A stretch of DNA of 64,000 nt from Polytrichum commune (lineage: Eukaryota; Streptophyta; Polytrichopsida; Polytrichales; Polytrichaceae). Position 1 is the stretch's first letter. The number at the start of each line of letters is the position of its first letter. This document shows positions 13,539 to 23,884 of this stretch, piece by piece. The stretch covers positions 2,668,501 to 2,732,500 of the forward strand of contig OX485807.1 of the NCBI GenBank assembly GCA_950295325.1, given 5' to 3'. Position numbers and translations under genes: made by a program. The notes beneath the pieces were generated by a model. That model had not been told where the DNA came from. It ran no database searches and saw nothing but the letters and a program-made list of their open reading frames with translations.

Positions 13539-14310
13539 ATGAAGGAGGGCGAGGTTCCAAGCGCAGTAGTTCCAAGAGCTCTTAGATCATGTAGAGGTAG
13601 AGGAAGAAGACGAAGTAGCCATTTTACACTGCCAAAGCAACTGAAGGCTCAACGGAGACGACGGGAAAAAATGGCTCTTAATCAAATTGTTGAGGTTGAT
13701 AGCAACTCAAATGATACAAACCATTTGAACTTTAAGGAATTAGGGGATATTTGCAAGGTAAATATTCTCAATGGTTTATGGGTAGTCTGTTGAGGGTTCG
13801 CGTATTGACCAAGCTGTGTATTCATAGACTTAAACTATGGCTGAGAAAACTCGGAGCTTTTTGCGTAACTTGCATTTTTGTGACTCTGACTGTGATCACT
13901 AGGGTTTTTATCATTAGGGTTTTGAGCATTCGTTGAATGATTCGCAGGGTATTGCCTGTGAAGTTGGCGACCTAGGGGACGCATGCCCCGGAGATCAGCC
14001 AACAATTGAGGCTCAATCTCCCCTTGCCGAAGAGGTAGGTTTTAGTAATTAGTTTTGAATGCCTTATGTAATTATTTTTGGAGGAGAGGAGGCTTCGCCG
14101 GGTTTACACATCCCTCATAGTGTGCGGTCCGGCTCTAGAACAACCTACATGAAGCCTTGTCTCGGATCCGAGACAAGGGTGAAAGGGCAATTTTTTCTTG
14201 ATTCTTTTGAAAATCTCAGGCGAGGAATCTGATATTGAACCATCCAACCTGGCGAGAGTTTCAGTGTGCAGCTTCGAGGTTGGGTGGGATCCTAGAGAAG
14301 CATCTTCACA
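13539..14310 (+). CDS. Three-exon gene fragment of unknown function
   Basis: Three segments splice in the same phase: 13539-13757, 13948-14034 and 14220 to about 14310. Donors GTAAAT and GTAGGT and acceptors TTCGCAG and AATCTCAG are all standard. The product starts MKEGEVPSAVVPRAL and is rich in Arg (RGRGRRRS, QRRRREK), then acidic, then NHPTWREFQCAASRLGGIL. I do not recognise it. A basic region followed by an acidic one would fit a DNA-binding accessory protein, but this is a guess. The second intron carries a copy of the GGATCC-centred palindrome. The reading frame is lost where the rRNA-derived sequence begins nearby, so the gene is probably truncated. It could also be the beginning of the ParB-like gene that resumes at 18923. 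Confidence 0.45.
14155..14178. promoter_or_regulatory. GGATCC-centred palindrome, 24 bp, in an intron
   Basis: Perfect palindrome with core TTGTCTCGGATCCGAGACAA, extended by CC and GG. First of ten copies between 14155 and 20216. It sits in the intron between exons ending at 14034 and starting at 14220. Confidence 0.85.
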
Positions 14311-14715
14311 ATCTCAACTGCTATAGAGAAGCATCTTCACAATTACATTACACGGATTGTTCATTATTTTTTTTTGTAGACTCATTCCATTGCATACTTG
14401 CTCACAAATCACAAGTCTGCTTCTTCACCCGATACCCTAAACTGCGTCATTTGTGGGAAATGTGTGGTGAGTTGAGGGGGAGAGTGTCGATTTCGAGGTT
14501 GTGTGAGTGAGACCAGTGTGGTGAGTTTTAGCCTCTCCCCCACCTGGTCCCGGTCATCCATCCATCCATCCAGAAACCTTTTACCCCCTCCACCCTCTTC
14601 TCTTCTCCTTCCCGTGTCCGGAGAGGGAGTTTGCTTCTCCGCCATTGAAGTGGCATATGCTTTGGCCTTTCCCTCATTAGCCAGTTGCTCTGCCCTTTCC
14701 TGTAACACGATCTGT

Positions 14716-15430
14716 GTCTATCTCCGGGTGATCCGATTCCAGGGTGGGCGGGCTGTTAAAAAGAAAAGAGAACTCTTCCCGGGGCCCTCGCCGGCGTCTC
14801 TGGATTCGGCCACGTCGCCGTCCGCTGCCGAGGCCCGGTTCGGGAATATTGACCCGATCCCCTTTCGATACACGGGGCGCATTGCGCCATTGACACAGGA
14901 TTGCCCCATCTCTTAGGATCGACTAACCCATGTCCAATTGCTGTTCACATGGAACCTTTCTCCACTTCAGTCTTCAAAGTTCTCATCTGAATATTTGCTA
15001 CTACCACCAAGATCTGCACCGGAGGCCGTTTCACTCGGGCTCACGCCCAAAGCTGCTCCACGACCCCCGCGCCCTCCTTTCCCTCGCGGTACTTGTTCGC
15101 TATCGGTCTCTTGCCTGTATTTAGCCTTGGAAGGAATTTACCTCCCACTTAGGGCTGCATTCCCAAACAGCCCGACTCGCAGACAGCGCCTCGTGGAGCA
15201 ACAGGGTCCGAACTCGACGGGGTTCTCACCCTCTCCGATGTCCCGTTCCAGGGAACGTCCGTTGCAGAGGACGCTTCTCCAGACTACAATTCGAGGGGCG
15301 AAGCCCCTCGATTTTCAAGCTGGGCACTTTCCGGTTCGCTCGCCGTTACTAGGGAAATCCAGGTTAGTTTCTTCTCCTCCGCTTAGTGATATGCTTAAAC
15401 TCAGCGGGTAGTCTTTCCTGATCTGAGGTC
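14716..15430 (-). rRNA. 25S rRNA pseudogene fragment with internal deletion
   Basis: The minus strand starts at 15430 with the 25S 5' end (GACCTCAGATCAGG, then GCTGAGTTTAAGCATATCAC and GTAACGGCGAGCGAACCGG) and runs to GTACCGCGAGGGAAAG near 15077. It then jumps to a region normally about 1 kb further on (GGTGCAGATCTTGGTGGTAG, GGTTCCATGTGAAC, ACATGGGTTAGTCGATCC, AACAGCCCGCCCACCCTGG) and ends near 14716. So two 25S blocks of about 350 nt are fused. No 18S, 5.8S or ITS is present. This is a captured, non-functional piece inside the second giant element. Confidence 0.9.
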
Positions 15431-15543
15431 AGTCTCACGGCTCAGTCTCACGGCTTAGTTGTCTCGGATCCGAGACAACTAAATTTCAATCATCCATGGC
15501 CATATTTCATCCCAAGTTTTAGGGTTTCCATTTTGTCTCGGAG
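15329..15543. repeat. Direct repeat, copy 1 (25S 5' end plus palindrome)
   Basis: About 213 bp nearly identical to 16227-16439. It contains the first 100 nt of 25S, a doubled AGTCTCACGGCT motif, the GGATCC-centred palindrome and a following AT-rich piece. Both copies stop at TCTCGGA, itself half of the palindrome, which hints that palindromes were recombination points. Confidence 0.9.
15455..15482. promoter_or_regulatory. GGATCC-centred palindrome, 28 bp
   Basis: Core TTGTCTCGGATCCGAGACAA with flanks TTAG and CTAA. Lies just outside the 25S 5' end, within the duplicated block. Confidence 0.85.
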
Positions 15544-16226
15544 ATTCTGACCAGTTCATACGAAGTGACCAACATTTAATGTTGAGTGAGTCGAGGTTTT
15601 ATATCTTTTGCAGTGCTAACTCAACATTTAGCCAGTGATTCATTCCACATTGATTCAACTTATTGTTCATCCTTTTAGGTGATTCACAGAAACAAAAACT
15701 AAAATTGCAAGCCTGTCTTTGGTTTGTAGTTTAATGTGATTGAATGAAATCAGCGTTGATACATGAATTTAGAGATTTGTGATATTGTTAGCCAGTGAGA
15801 TTCAAACTTCACTCTTTAGCTCCAATCTCCAATCTCCAAACTGCAATAGTAATCTGCAAAGCTAACCTGGAAAAACAAATCTGTCTGGAAACTACTCCTG
15901 CTCCACAGTACCTGAAATAATGAAAGAAAGAATGCATCAAACTGTACAATGCCGTATTTCGCATGTGGGGGGCTACTCAGGGTATGTCAGTTGAAGTGAA
16001 GACAATGATGAGATAGATGAGGAAAGAAGAAAAAGGTGGAAAAGGTTGGGCTTGCCTGCCACCAGAGACTCCTCTCAAAATCCGCCATTTGTATACTCTC
16101 TACCAATATCATAATATTTCTATGTTGGAACTTGGAAGCATTTGAATCAACAGCCAGGAAAATTGAATATTCATAACTGCTCATAGTCAATACATTATAG
16201 GTAAGAGGTAGACAACCCTTACTCAG
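15544..16226. other. Spacer between the two 25S-end repeats
   Basis: AT-rich, no coding sequence or known feature recognised. Confidence 0.4.
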
Positions 16227-16439
16227 TTCCGGTTGCTCGCCGTTACTAGGGAAATCCAGGTTAGTTTCTTCTCCTCCGCTTAGTGATATGCTTAAACTCA
16301 GCGGGTAGTCTTTCCTGATCTGAGGTCAGTCTCACGGCTCAGTCTCACGGCTTAGTTGTCTCGGATCCGAGACAACTAAATTTCAATCATCCATGGCCAT
16401 ATTTCATCCCAAGTTTTAGGGTTTCCATTTTGTCTCGGA
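16227..16439. repeat. Direct repeat, copy 2, with the first 100 nt of 25S
   Basis: Second copy of 15329-15543. The rRNA part ends at 16327 and the palindrome is at 16352-16379. Only one base is missing near its start (GGTTGCTCGCCG against GGTTCGCTCGCCG). Confidence 0.9.
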
Positions 16440-17406
16440 TCTTGTTGTCTCTTAAATGTTTTGATGTTCCTGTAAGGTTAGGATTGCAATACATGTATTT
16501 CAAAATCGAAGTTCTGGTGTATTGGAGTCTCGAATTAGAGTATCCAATGAATGTCAACAACTCCGATTAAGAACAGTAGCCACTTAAGACCCATCTACCT
16601 TATAGCAGACTTACCCAAACACAGGAATATTACTGATGTTTTAAGCATCTGTAATACAGCAGAAAAAAAAAGATGTAGGGGAATTGCAGAAGAAATTGTT
16701 GATAGGTAGTGAGATCGATTACAACCCTCATCGTTGTTATATCGAGCTTGAACTGGTCGTACCTTTACTTAATCTGATGCAGGTGAATTGGGGTTGTTTT
16801 TTTTTTGTTTTTTTTTTTTCATCTTCTTCCTCATGAATATAATGGATCCTCTGCTATGATTAAAGCTTGTTGACTTTCTGAAAATCCCAAGCTGTGTGAT
16901 TTATATTGCAAATGTGGCATTGGCTTATACCAAAAGAGATGAGTGTTGAGTTATGTATCCCCCCACACAAAGCGCACGAGAGGTTGGATATATGCCTCAG
17001 GAGCTTATTAGTACAGCTGCGTTGAGTGCCTGTCACCCTGACTACATTCCCACTACCTTCAGTGTGTATTCTCAATGGACATCCCGCAAAGAAGCTTACG
17101 GTATGTGGTTGTTATGTGGTTCCTTTTTCATGTTCTCCAACTACTGTTGATTATATTTACACATCAAAAGACATATATCCATGTCCAAAGACTAAACCAG
17201 GTGCAATCTCATATAATACTCTTGCTACCAATGCATAGACTATGTACTTAGAAATTTAATGGGTTATTCTAAAGATTACCCAAAGGGACACTTGAGAAAA
17301 CCTATCAGATGTGCACGTTAATGACAGGAACTCAGCTCTCAAAACTCTTCCTAGTCTCCCTTTGTTACCGGGGGATCCCACCTGTCAGGTTCCTTGCGCC
17401 TCAATG
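16440..17406. other. Captured or non-coding DNA inside the second giant element
   Basis: A long T-run lies at about 16795-16820. An exon-like stretch around 17010-17100 (reading LISTAALSACHPDYIPTTFS) ends at a good donor, GTATGTGG, but I do not recognise it. No gene is claimed. Confidence 0.3.
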
Positions 17407-17436
17407 AAGCCTTGTCTCGGATCCGAGACAAGGCTT
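17407..17436. promoter_or_regulatory. GGATCC-centred palindrome, 30 bp
   Basis: Longest perfect copy: AAGCC and GGCTT flank the 20-bp core. It stands just upstream of a splice-acceptor-like CCCAACAG and the MnmA-derived exon. Confidence 0.85.
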
Positions 17437-17452
17437 TGGGGTCCCAACAGGT

Positions 17453-17914
17453 ATGCTCACACTCAAACCTTTCACAGAAGATCAGGGTCGGTCGATTTCA
17501 GCCACCGTGAATTTGAGCGAGGATGATCAAGGGCTGGCACCTGGACAATACGCGGTATTTTATCAAGACGGTGTATGTTTAGGGTCTGCTGTTATCACGG
17601 AGGCACTAGGTGGAGCTGATGAATTAAGTGTCTCTTCTCAAGCTCTAGAAGTAGCAACACAACTTTTTGATGTAACAGCTTACAAAGCCTCCAAACCAAA
17701 AGTAAGCAGCTCTCTTAGGGTAAGTGAAGGTAGTGAGAAAATACTTCGGAAAACACGAATTCGTCCTAGTCGAAATTCGGAGGAGGGTAAAGCTGATGTT
17801 AAAAGTCACAATGGTTCAGGGAACATAATCCCATCTTGTGGAGATGATAATGAGCATGAGACTAATCATGGTGGTTCACATGGTTTTCCTAGTTACACCT
17901 TTTCTCAAGTTTAA
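17453..17914 (+). pseudogene. Captured C-terminal fragment of MnmA-like tRNA 2-thiouridylase
   Basis: The frame contains ISATVNLSEDDQGLAPGQYA followed by VFYQDGVCLGSAVITEAL. This is the C-terminal beta-barrel of MnmA/TRMU, the enzyme that thiolates uridine 34 of tRNA (organellar in plants), and the wording is closest to plant proteins. The N-terminal PP-loop ATPase part is absent from the window. After about residue 60 the frame goes on with a Ser/Lys-rich tail (VSSSLRVSEGSEKILRKTR) to a TAA at 17914. An acceptor-like CAG stands just before the fragment. It lies between palindromes of the second giant element, so I read it as a host exon picked up by that element. It could be expressed as part of an element transcript. 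Confidence 0.65.
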
Positions 17915-18189
17915 TGTTTAGTGTCGTGGGCCACATGATTTATCATGAACGTAGAATAATGTGGGTCAATTACCTTGCAGTATAAGTAGACTTGTGACAA
18001 GTGGAGGAGAAATTGTGACAGGTTGTCCTGAAGTTGTGGTAAATGGCGCAAAATTTATGACAAGCGGCATAGACATTATGACAGGTGACACTAAGACAAG
18101 AAGCTCCAGAGTGTTGAAGATAATTGTCAAGTAGCAGGGCTTCATGTACATCAGAGAAACCCGTCAATTTTCCTCTAGGATTGTGCATT
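17915..18189. other. AT-rich spacer before the tandem palindrome array
   Basis: No gene. It holds imperfect repeats of a TGTGACAAGTGGAG / TATGACAAGCGGCA type (17992-18090). The 60 bp from about 18130 recur at 18606-18667 inside the following array. Confidence 0.4.
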
Positions 18190-18880
18190 AAATGGGTTGT
18201 CTCGGATCCGAGACAAGGGTGGACGGGTACTTTTTCATTTTTTTGTTTTTTGAAAATGCTCTTGTCCTCATTGCTTGGTTGTAGTTTTTATTTTCGAAAA
18301 TGCTTTATTTCTCAATTTGTTAAGGGACTCACTCCAATTTTGTGCGTTAAATTTGTTGTCTCGGATCCGAAACAAGGGTGGACGGGTACTATATCATTTT
18401 TTTTATTTTTAAAATGCTCTTGTCCTCATTGCTTGGTTGTAGTTTTTATTTTCGAAAATGCTTTATTTCTCAATTCGTTAAGGGACTCAATCCAATTTTG
18501 TGCGTTAAATTTGTTGTCTCGGATCCGAAACAAGGGTGGACGGGTACTATTTGTTTTGTTTATTTTGAAAATGCGTTTGTTCTCATAGCCTTGGGTTCTA
18601 AGCGGGCAGGGCTTCATGTACATCAGAGAAACCCGTCAGTTTTCCTCTAGGATTGTGCATTAAATGGGTTGTCTTGGATCCGAGACAAGGGTGGACGGCT
18701 ACTATTTCATTTTATTTTTTTTGAAAATGCTCTTGCACTCATTGCTTGGTTGTAGTTTTTTTTTTTTGAAAATGTTTTATTTCTCAATTCGTTAAGGGAC
18801 TCACTCCAATTTTGTGCGTTAAATTTGTTGTCTCGGATCCGAAACAAGGGTGGACAGGTACTATTTCATTTTCTTTTTTT
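18190..18880. repeat. Tandem array of ~158-bp units, each with a GGATCC-centred palindrome
   Basis: Palindrome copies start at 18197, 18355, 18514, 18669 and 18828, that is every 155-159 bp. The first is perfect; the others have one mismatch each (mostly CCGAAACAA for CCGAGACAA). Units share GTGGACGGGTACT after the palindrome and then T-rich and CTTGTCCTCATTGCTTGG blocks. The array ends 75 bp before the acceptor-ATG of the ParB-like gene, so it lies in its leader or promoter. Long frames crossing it are by-products of the repeat. Confidence 0.85.
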
Positions 18881-18922
18881 GAAAATGATCTTATTTCTCA
18901 ATTCTCTTATCCATATGCGCAG

Positions 18923-21900
18923 ATGAGTCACGAATTTGCAGAGGGTGAAAGCGAGAGCCCAAAGGTCAACATGGAGGTTGAAGATGGTGGTTTAGCAGAG
19001 ATTGAGGAGAAATTACGGACAGCCGTGAGAGGCAATTCACATGATGCAATTCAAAGTGCACTTGAATCTCCAAACTGTGAACTTGACGTGCCCTTGTGCA
19101 GGATGATTCCTATGAAGGATGTTAGAGAGCCCTTGAAGACTGACATTCAGAAGTTGAAGGCAGAGTTCTCTCGTGGGTATAGGCGGGCATCAGCCTGCTT
19201 CTATCTATCCTTAAGGAGTTTCAGAATGGAAGAAGCAACCATCACGGAGACTCATCGGGCTTCATGGTCGGATTTGTGGCGCAAGAAGGATTTGGAGTTT
19301 GAAGCTCGATTGGCAAAAAATCCAGCATTAGGAAAGTATTCTAATCGGTTTTTCTACGTATGGGACGGGAATCACTGTCATATTGCATGGATGGATGTCA
19401 TTAGTGCCCTCCATAAAGATGATGCATTTTTTCATGTTCCCGTACGTTCTGTTTTCATCAACGTATCTTCAAAGAATTGTAACATGCTATTGCATGCGAT
19501 GACAGATTGGAACAAGTAAGTTTTTAAAAATATGTTATTTGAATTTTGAATTTCTTGTTATTTATTATTTAAATACTCATGTTAGTAAATGCATCGTGTA
19601 TCATTTGTATTCTTAGTTGAGGTGTATGCAATCCAGGAAAAACCAGGTTGATCACGTCGCCCAACACTTCACGCACAATGTCAAGCGTGTCCAGCAATTG
19701 GGATTGCTAGACTTTGATCAACTTAAAGGACTTGTCAGTGATGAAGACCTTCAAGCTAGTATTCTTGAGTGGAATCGTCATGGTGGGAAGAAACGGAAGT
19801 GGTATCATCTTACTCACGATGCATTCATCAATTGTTTATACGAGGTAAATTACTTGTCTACTTTCAATTTGTCACCTACAAGTTTAAATGAGAACTTGTC
19901 TGAATTTGTTATCTTTGTTTGTAGCGAGAAATCTCCACAGCACAAGAAGGGGCAATCAGGTGGTACAAAGACAGTCTTGTCACCGGTACAGGCGAAGATA
20001 GAATTGGAAGTCCGTTTGAACTACAGGCCGCCGCAACTAAGGCTGTTGAGGCAAAGAAGACCTCCCTCTCCACAGACCTATCTCGGTACCTCGCAATTGC
20101 CAATCCAGCAAATGGAGAGGGTTTCATAAGAGAGGTATGTGCTCCATCATCTATCATAGATTTTTTTGTTTTTTGTAATTTTATTCAACTTGGTTTGCAT
20201 GGTCTCGGATCCGAGAGAAGTTAGATGGGACGTTTATAATAAATATTTATGAAATAATAATCCTCTTACTGCCCTTTATATGGTTATTGTGTTCTTTGTT
20301 TTAGAAGAAGTTCTATGTGGCTGAGGTAAGTGATTAGTTAAATTTGGAGGCCTTCACTGGTTTTTGTGATGTTATTTTGTGTGGTTGGCTTGATTACGGG
20401 TTTGAGAGGGTTAAACCTAAACAATTAATGTCGTAAATTTTGCATATATGTCATTAAATGTTTTCTATATTATGTCTTTTTTTGTAGTGCAAATTTTTAC
20501 TAATCTAATTGTACTTTTGAAAGTAGATTATTCATCACTTTGATATCTTTCAAGTGAAGCCTGAAATGACTTCAGAGAAACTACAACTTATTGCAACAAC
20601 AAAGGTTTCTTCGAAGCACAAAGAGAGATGGTTAAGGTGGTAGAATATGAGTAAGGAGAGTCGTAAAGAATACAACTTTCCTCCCTCACCCGCTTCTGAT
20701 TCAGTTCTTCGGATTTGGATAGATCAAGCTGCCTTCTGGGCTGGGGTATGTTATTTTGAACCGTATATTTGTATTTTTTATGAAGTTTAAGTTATATCTA
20801 AAATTTGAAAATTAGATGGATTGAATTGAATTTGTTTTGCTGAATAATTGTACATTGTTGCAGTTAGAGGAAGAGGCAGTAAATCGATTTGAGAAAATTA
20901 TGGAGGAAGATGCTATCATATTGAAGACCGAGGACTTGCCCAACCCAGTGGACGATATTAGAACTTGGATTGAGTCCCATTCTATTACTTTGTGGGGGAA
21001 GGCTTTCAAAGAATTTTTTTCAAATGATGGCACTTATACGAAGAAGGAGTTATTTCTTGTCCAAGCTGGTACTGAGAATGCTATGAAAAGAGCTATCTTG
21101 AGATATTTCTGGAGGGAGTTGGTGATTAAGGAGGCCATTGATAGGAAGAACATTCCTCAACGTTTTAACAAGTGGGTGGATGTTTCTAGTAGTGAATGTA
21201 TTTTTTCAAACTATCAGAAAAAATATTTTGGAAGACCTCATCTTTTTCAATGTCCTTGGTATCTTGAGTTAAAAGAAAATGAAAGATGTCCTGGAGAGGA
21301 GAGAGCCTTGAAGGCTAGTTGTGACAATATGATGCAACAATTAGAGGCTAAGAATTTGGTACATATTGAAGAAGATGCATCAGAGGTGGGTGATGACAAC
21401 TCTATATCTGACAAACAAAGGAAGAAATTGGCTGACAAGAAAGCAAAGGTTGAAACTCGTTTGAAGGAGAAAGAAGAAAAGAAGAAAGGCAAGGAGGAGG
21501 AAATAAAGTTGAAGAAGGAGTTGCAGCACGGAACAAAGAGTTGGCAAAGCTTGTGTTAAAGGAAGGGCCAGAGAAACTTCTTTCTTATGTGGGTATTTCT
21601 CCTTCAGGCAGTAGCATGCCCGCTACTATTACTCCTTTGGTTTCTCAGGTGCCTCTTTCCGTTGCCCCTTTTCCTTCACAAACGGTGTATACTATCCCAT
21701 GCTCGTAGTTGGATGATGTAGAGAGTGGGATAGAGATCATCAATGATAGTCATTCAGGTATTTTGGACTTGTTTGATGATGTTACTGAGAGTGATGAGCT
21801 AAAGATTTGGAGGCGTATGAAAGCATGGATTAAAGATCATCAAGGTAAAAAGATTCGAAGTTATGCGGATTGTGAAGCTGACAATGTAGTTGATCTTGTT

Positions 21901-23154
21901 ATCTTTGATGTTCCGGAGGATTTACCTATTCCTGGACTTGGTATTGCTAGTGAAATTCCACCTTGGAACCGTCATCCAAAGACTAAACCAGATGGTATAG
22001 ATGGAAAAGTGGAATCCATATGGATCAAGAGGCATTTTGAGTTTGCCATGGAGTTTCTTCAAGATGATGGTGCCCTCATTGTATTTTAACCTGATTCAAA
22101 GTTTATATCCAATGAGCTTTTATCTTGGGCGGATTGGGCAAATTTTCAGGAGGAATCCAAGTGGTTTGCAATTAACGGCCTTCCTTTTACTGTCCCGGAT
22201 CATCCATCCCGTACGCACAAGTGTTTCATGGTGAAATGCTTTGTTAGAAAGGAAAATCCGGATAAAGAGGTTCCAATGTCCAATTTTGTGTTTTGTGACC
22301 GTCCTGAACTTCTTGCACAGGGCATCAAGTTGTCATCAGATGAACATCTCACAAACCTCATTGATGTTGATTCTCTAACTGTTCAGTCGGAGAATAGAAT
22401 GCCATTTAGAGGTGCACGGGAGAAGTCTTTTAATTACTCATGGCTCTTATTGATCTCTGCACGGTTGAAGATGACATTGTCATGGACCTCACAGCCTCCA
22501 CAGGTATTATTTTTTCCCTATACTTTTCTTTTGATATGTTTGGTCATTAATTTATACCAAATACTAAATGGTATTGTTTATTTCAGGTGCTTTTGTTCGG
22601 GCATCAAAGAGTCTTCATCGTCATATTATTGCATTTGAATATGACAGTATCTTATACAAAGAGGTATTGGTTCCTCTTCTTCCCCAAGCTGAAGAAGTTC
22701 AGTCAGTCAAAGTTACAAGGTCTTCTCCAAAGAAAAAACGCCCTTTGGAGAATGCAGATGAGCCAGAGAAGAAGACTGTTGCCAAGCGAGCTTGTAAGTA
22801 AGTCTACACTATCTATCTTCAAATTTTTAAACATTTCCTCAATTTTTCTTACCAACATTTTTAAATGGTTGATTTTTACTTGTTTATAGATGGCGCAAGG
22901 AAGCGTTGAAGTCCTCTATGATGAAGTATGATGGAAGCCCTATTAGACCTCTTCAACTTCCTTTTCATGCTGAGATTGTTGCAGAAGCGTATGCAGCTAC
23001 TTCATCACCAGACCCTTCTCCAGAAAAACCTAGTAGTTGCCGTCCTGTAGAAAAATATTTCCATATTTCTGCAGAAGTTGATGGATCATCTAGTGACAGT
23101 GATAGCGAGGAAGGATGGATTGAGGCTTCTAATGATGTTGAAATGTCTTCGTGA
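18923..23154 (+). pseudogene. ParB-like/methyltransferase-like protein of the second giant element, decayed
   Basis: Exons by phase: 18923-19515, 19637-19844, 19925-20134, 20305-20325 (7 codons), 20527-20745, 20864-22503, 22587-22797, 22890-23154. The ATG follows an acceptor (TATGCGCAG) directly. Exon 1 holds FFYVWDGNHCHIAWM, a ParB-like DGNHR motif with R changed to C (CGT to TGT). Exon 6 has a Lys/Glu-rich coiled coil, then DLVIFDVPEDLP, in the place of a DPPY catalytic motif. Its end plus exon 7 give MDLTASTGAFVRASKSLHRH and IIAFEYD, a SAM-binding motif I. Catalytic motif before SAM motif is the beta-class order of N6-adenine/N4-cytosine methyltransferases. Exons 7-8 are basic, then acidic. 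Decay: TAG at 20641, TAG at 21706, TAA at 22087, frameshifts near 21520 and 22430. ParB and methyltransferase calls come from motifs only. Confidence 0.65.
20203..20216. promoter_or_regulatory. Partial GGATCC-centred palindrome in an intron
   Basis: TCTCGGATCCGAGA, the inner 14 bp of the palindrome, lies in the intron between exons ending at 20134 and starting at 20305. Confidence 0.7.
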
Positions 23155-23884
23155 TCATTGAAGCACTTCACATAAAAATACGTGTATTTCCTTCTAATAT
23201 ATGATCTATTTTTATTTTTATGAACCTTGGATTTTAAGAACTTTAAAGGCTTTGAAGCTCTACATAGCATTGTCCTCGACATCGACGACCAATTGCTTTG
23301 CTCCGATGTTCAAACGGAAGCTAGACATATGTATGATGAATTGTGATGATCGTTTGAGACGTTTTAGCAAAACGTCAACAAACTGACATTTAATGTCAAG
23401 CATAAAAAATTCATGCATTCGCGACAAACAACTCTGTATGACATATTCAAACAATAAAATACAAACCCTGATTTTTGTTAAAAAAAATTGTGCACTTAAC
23501 CATGATGCGTACTTAAATGGATGTGTACTTTATTAACCACTTTAATGTCTAGATGATGACTATTTAAATTGGGCCATTTGAAAAAAATTCAACCATGTTG
23601 ATATGCATGTTGAGAGATTCTAATGTACCAAAGGTGTTTTTTTTGTTTACAAGGCCTTTCCAAAAAAATTCATTTGTGTGAACTGCAAAAATCCCTCCGC
23701 GGGAATAGGACCTTGATTAATTTTTGTTAAATAATATGTAGATTTTATAGAATGAAACCATAAATTCTCCACGGTCATAGGGTCTATATCATACATTTCA
23801 TTGAAAAATTTGAAGAATAAAAATTCAAATTTTCTGCTCACGGCTCACTGCTCACCGCTCACCGCTCACAAGATAGCATTCCTG
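23155..23884. other. 3' flank of the second giant element
   Basis: AT-rich, no gene. The element's right end should be here, but I could not find an inverted repeat matching the 8.5-9.5 kb region. At 23835-23869 there is a microsatellite-like run of GCTCAC-CG/CT units. Confidence 0.35.

Noticed and set aside
14716-15430. Functional rRNA gene
   Set aside because: Only two fused parts of 25S are present, no 18S, 5.8S or spacers.
18124-18650. Tandem-repeat proteins of about 90-154 residues
   Set aside because: Open frames are produced by the 158-bp array; no start context and no similarity to known proteins.
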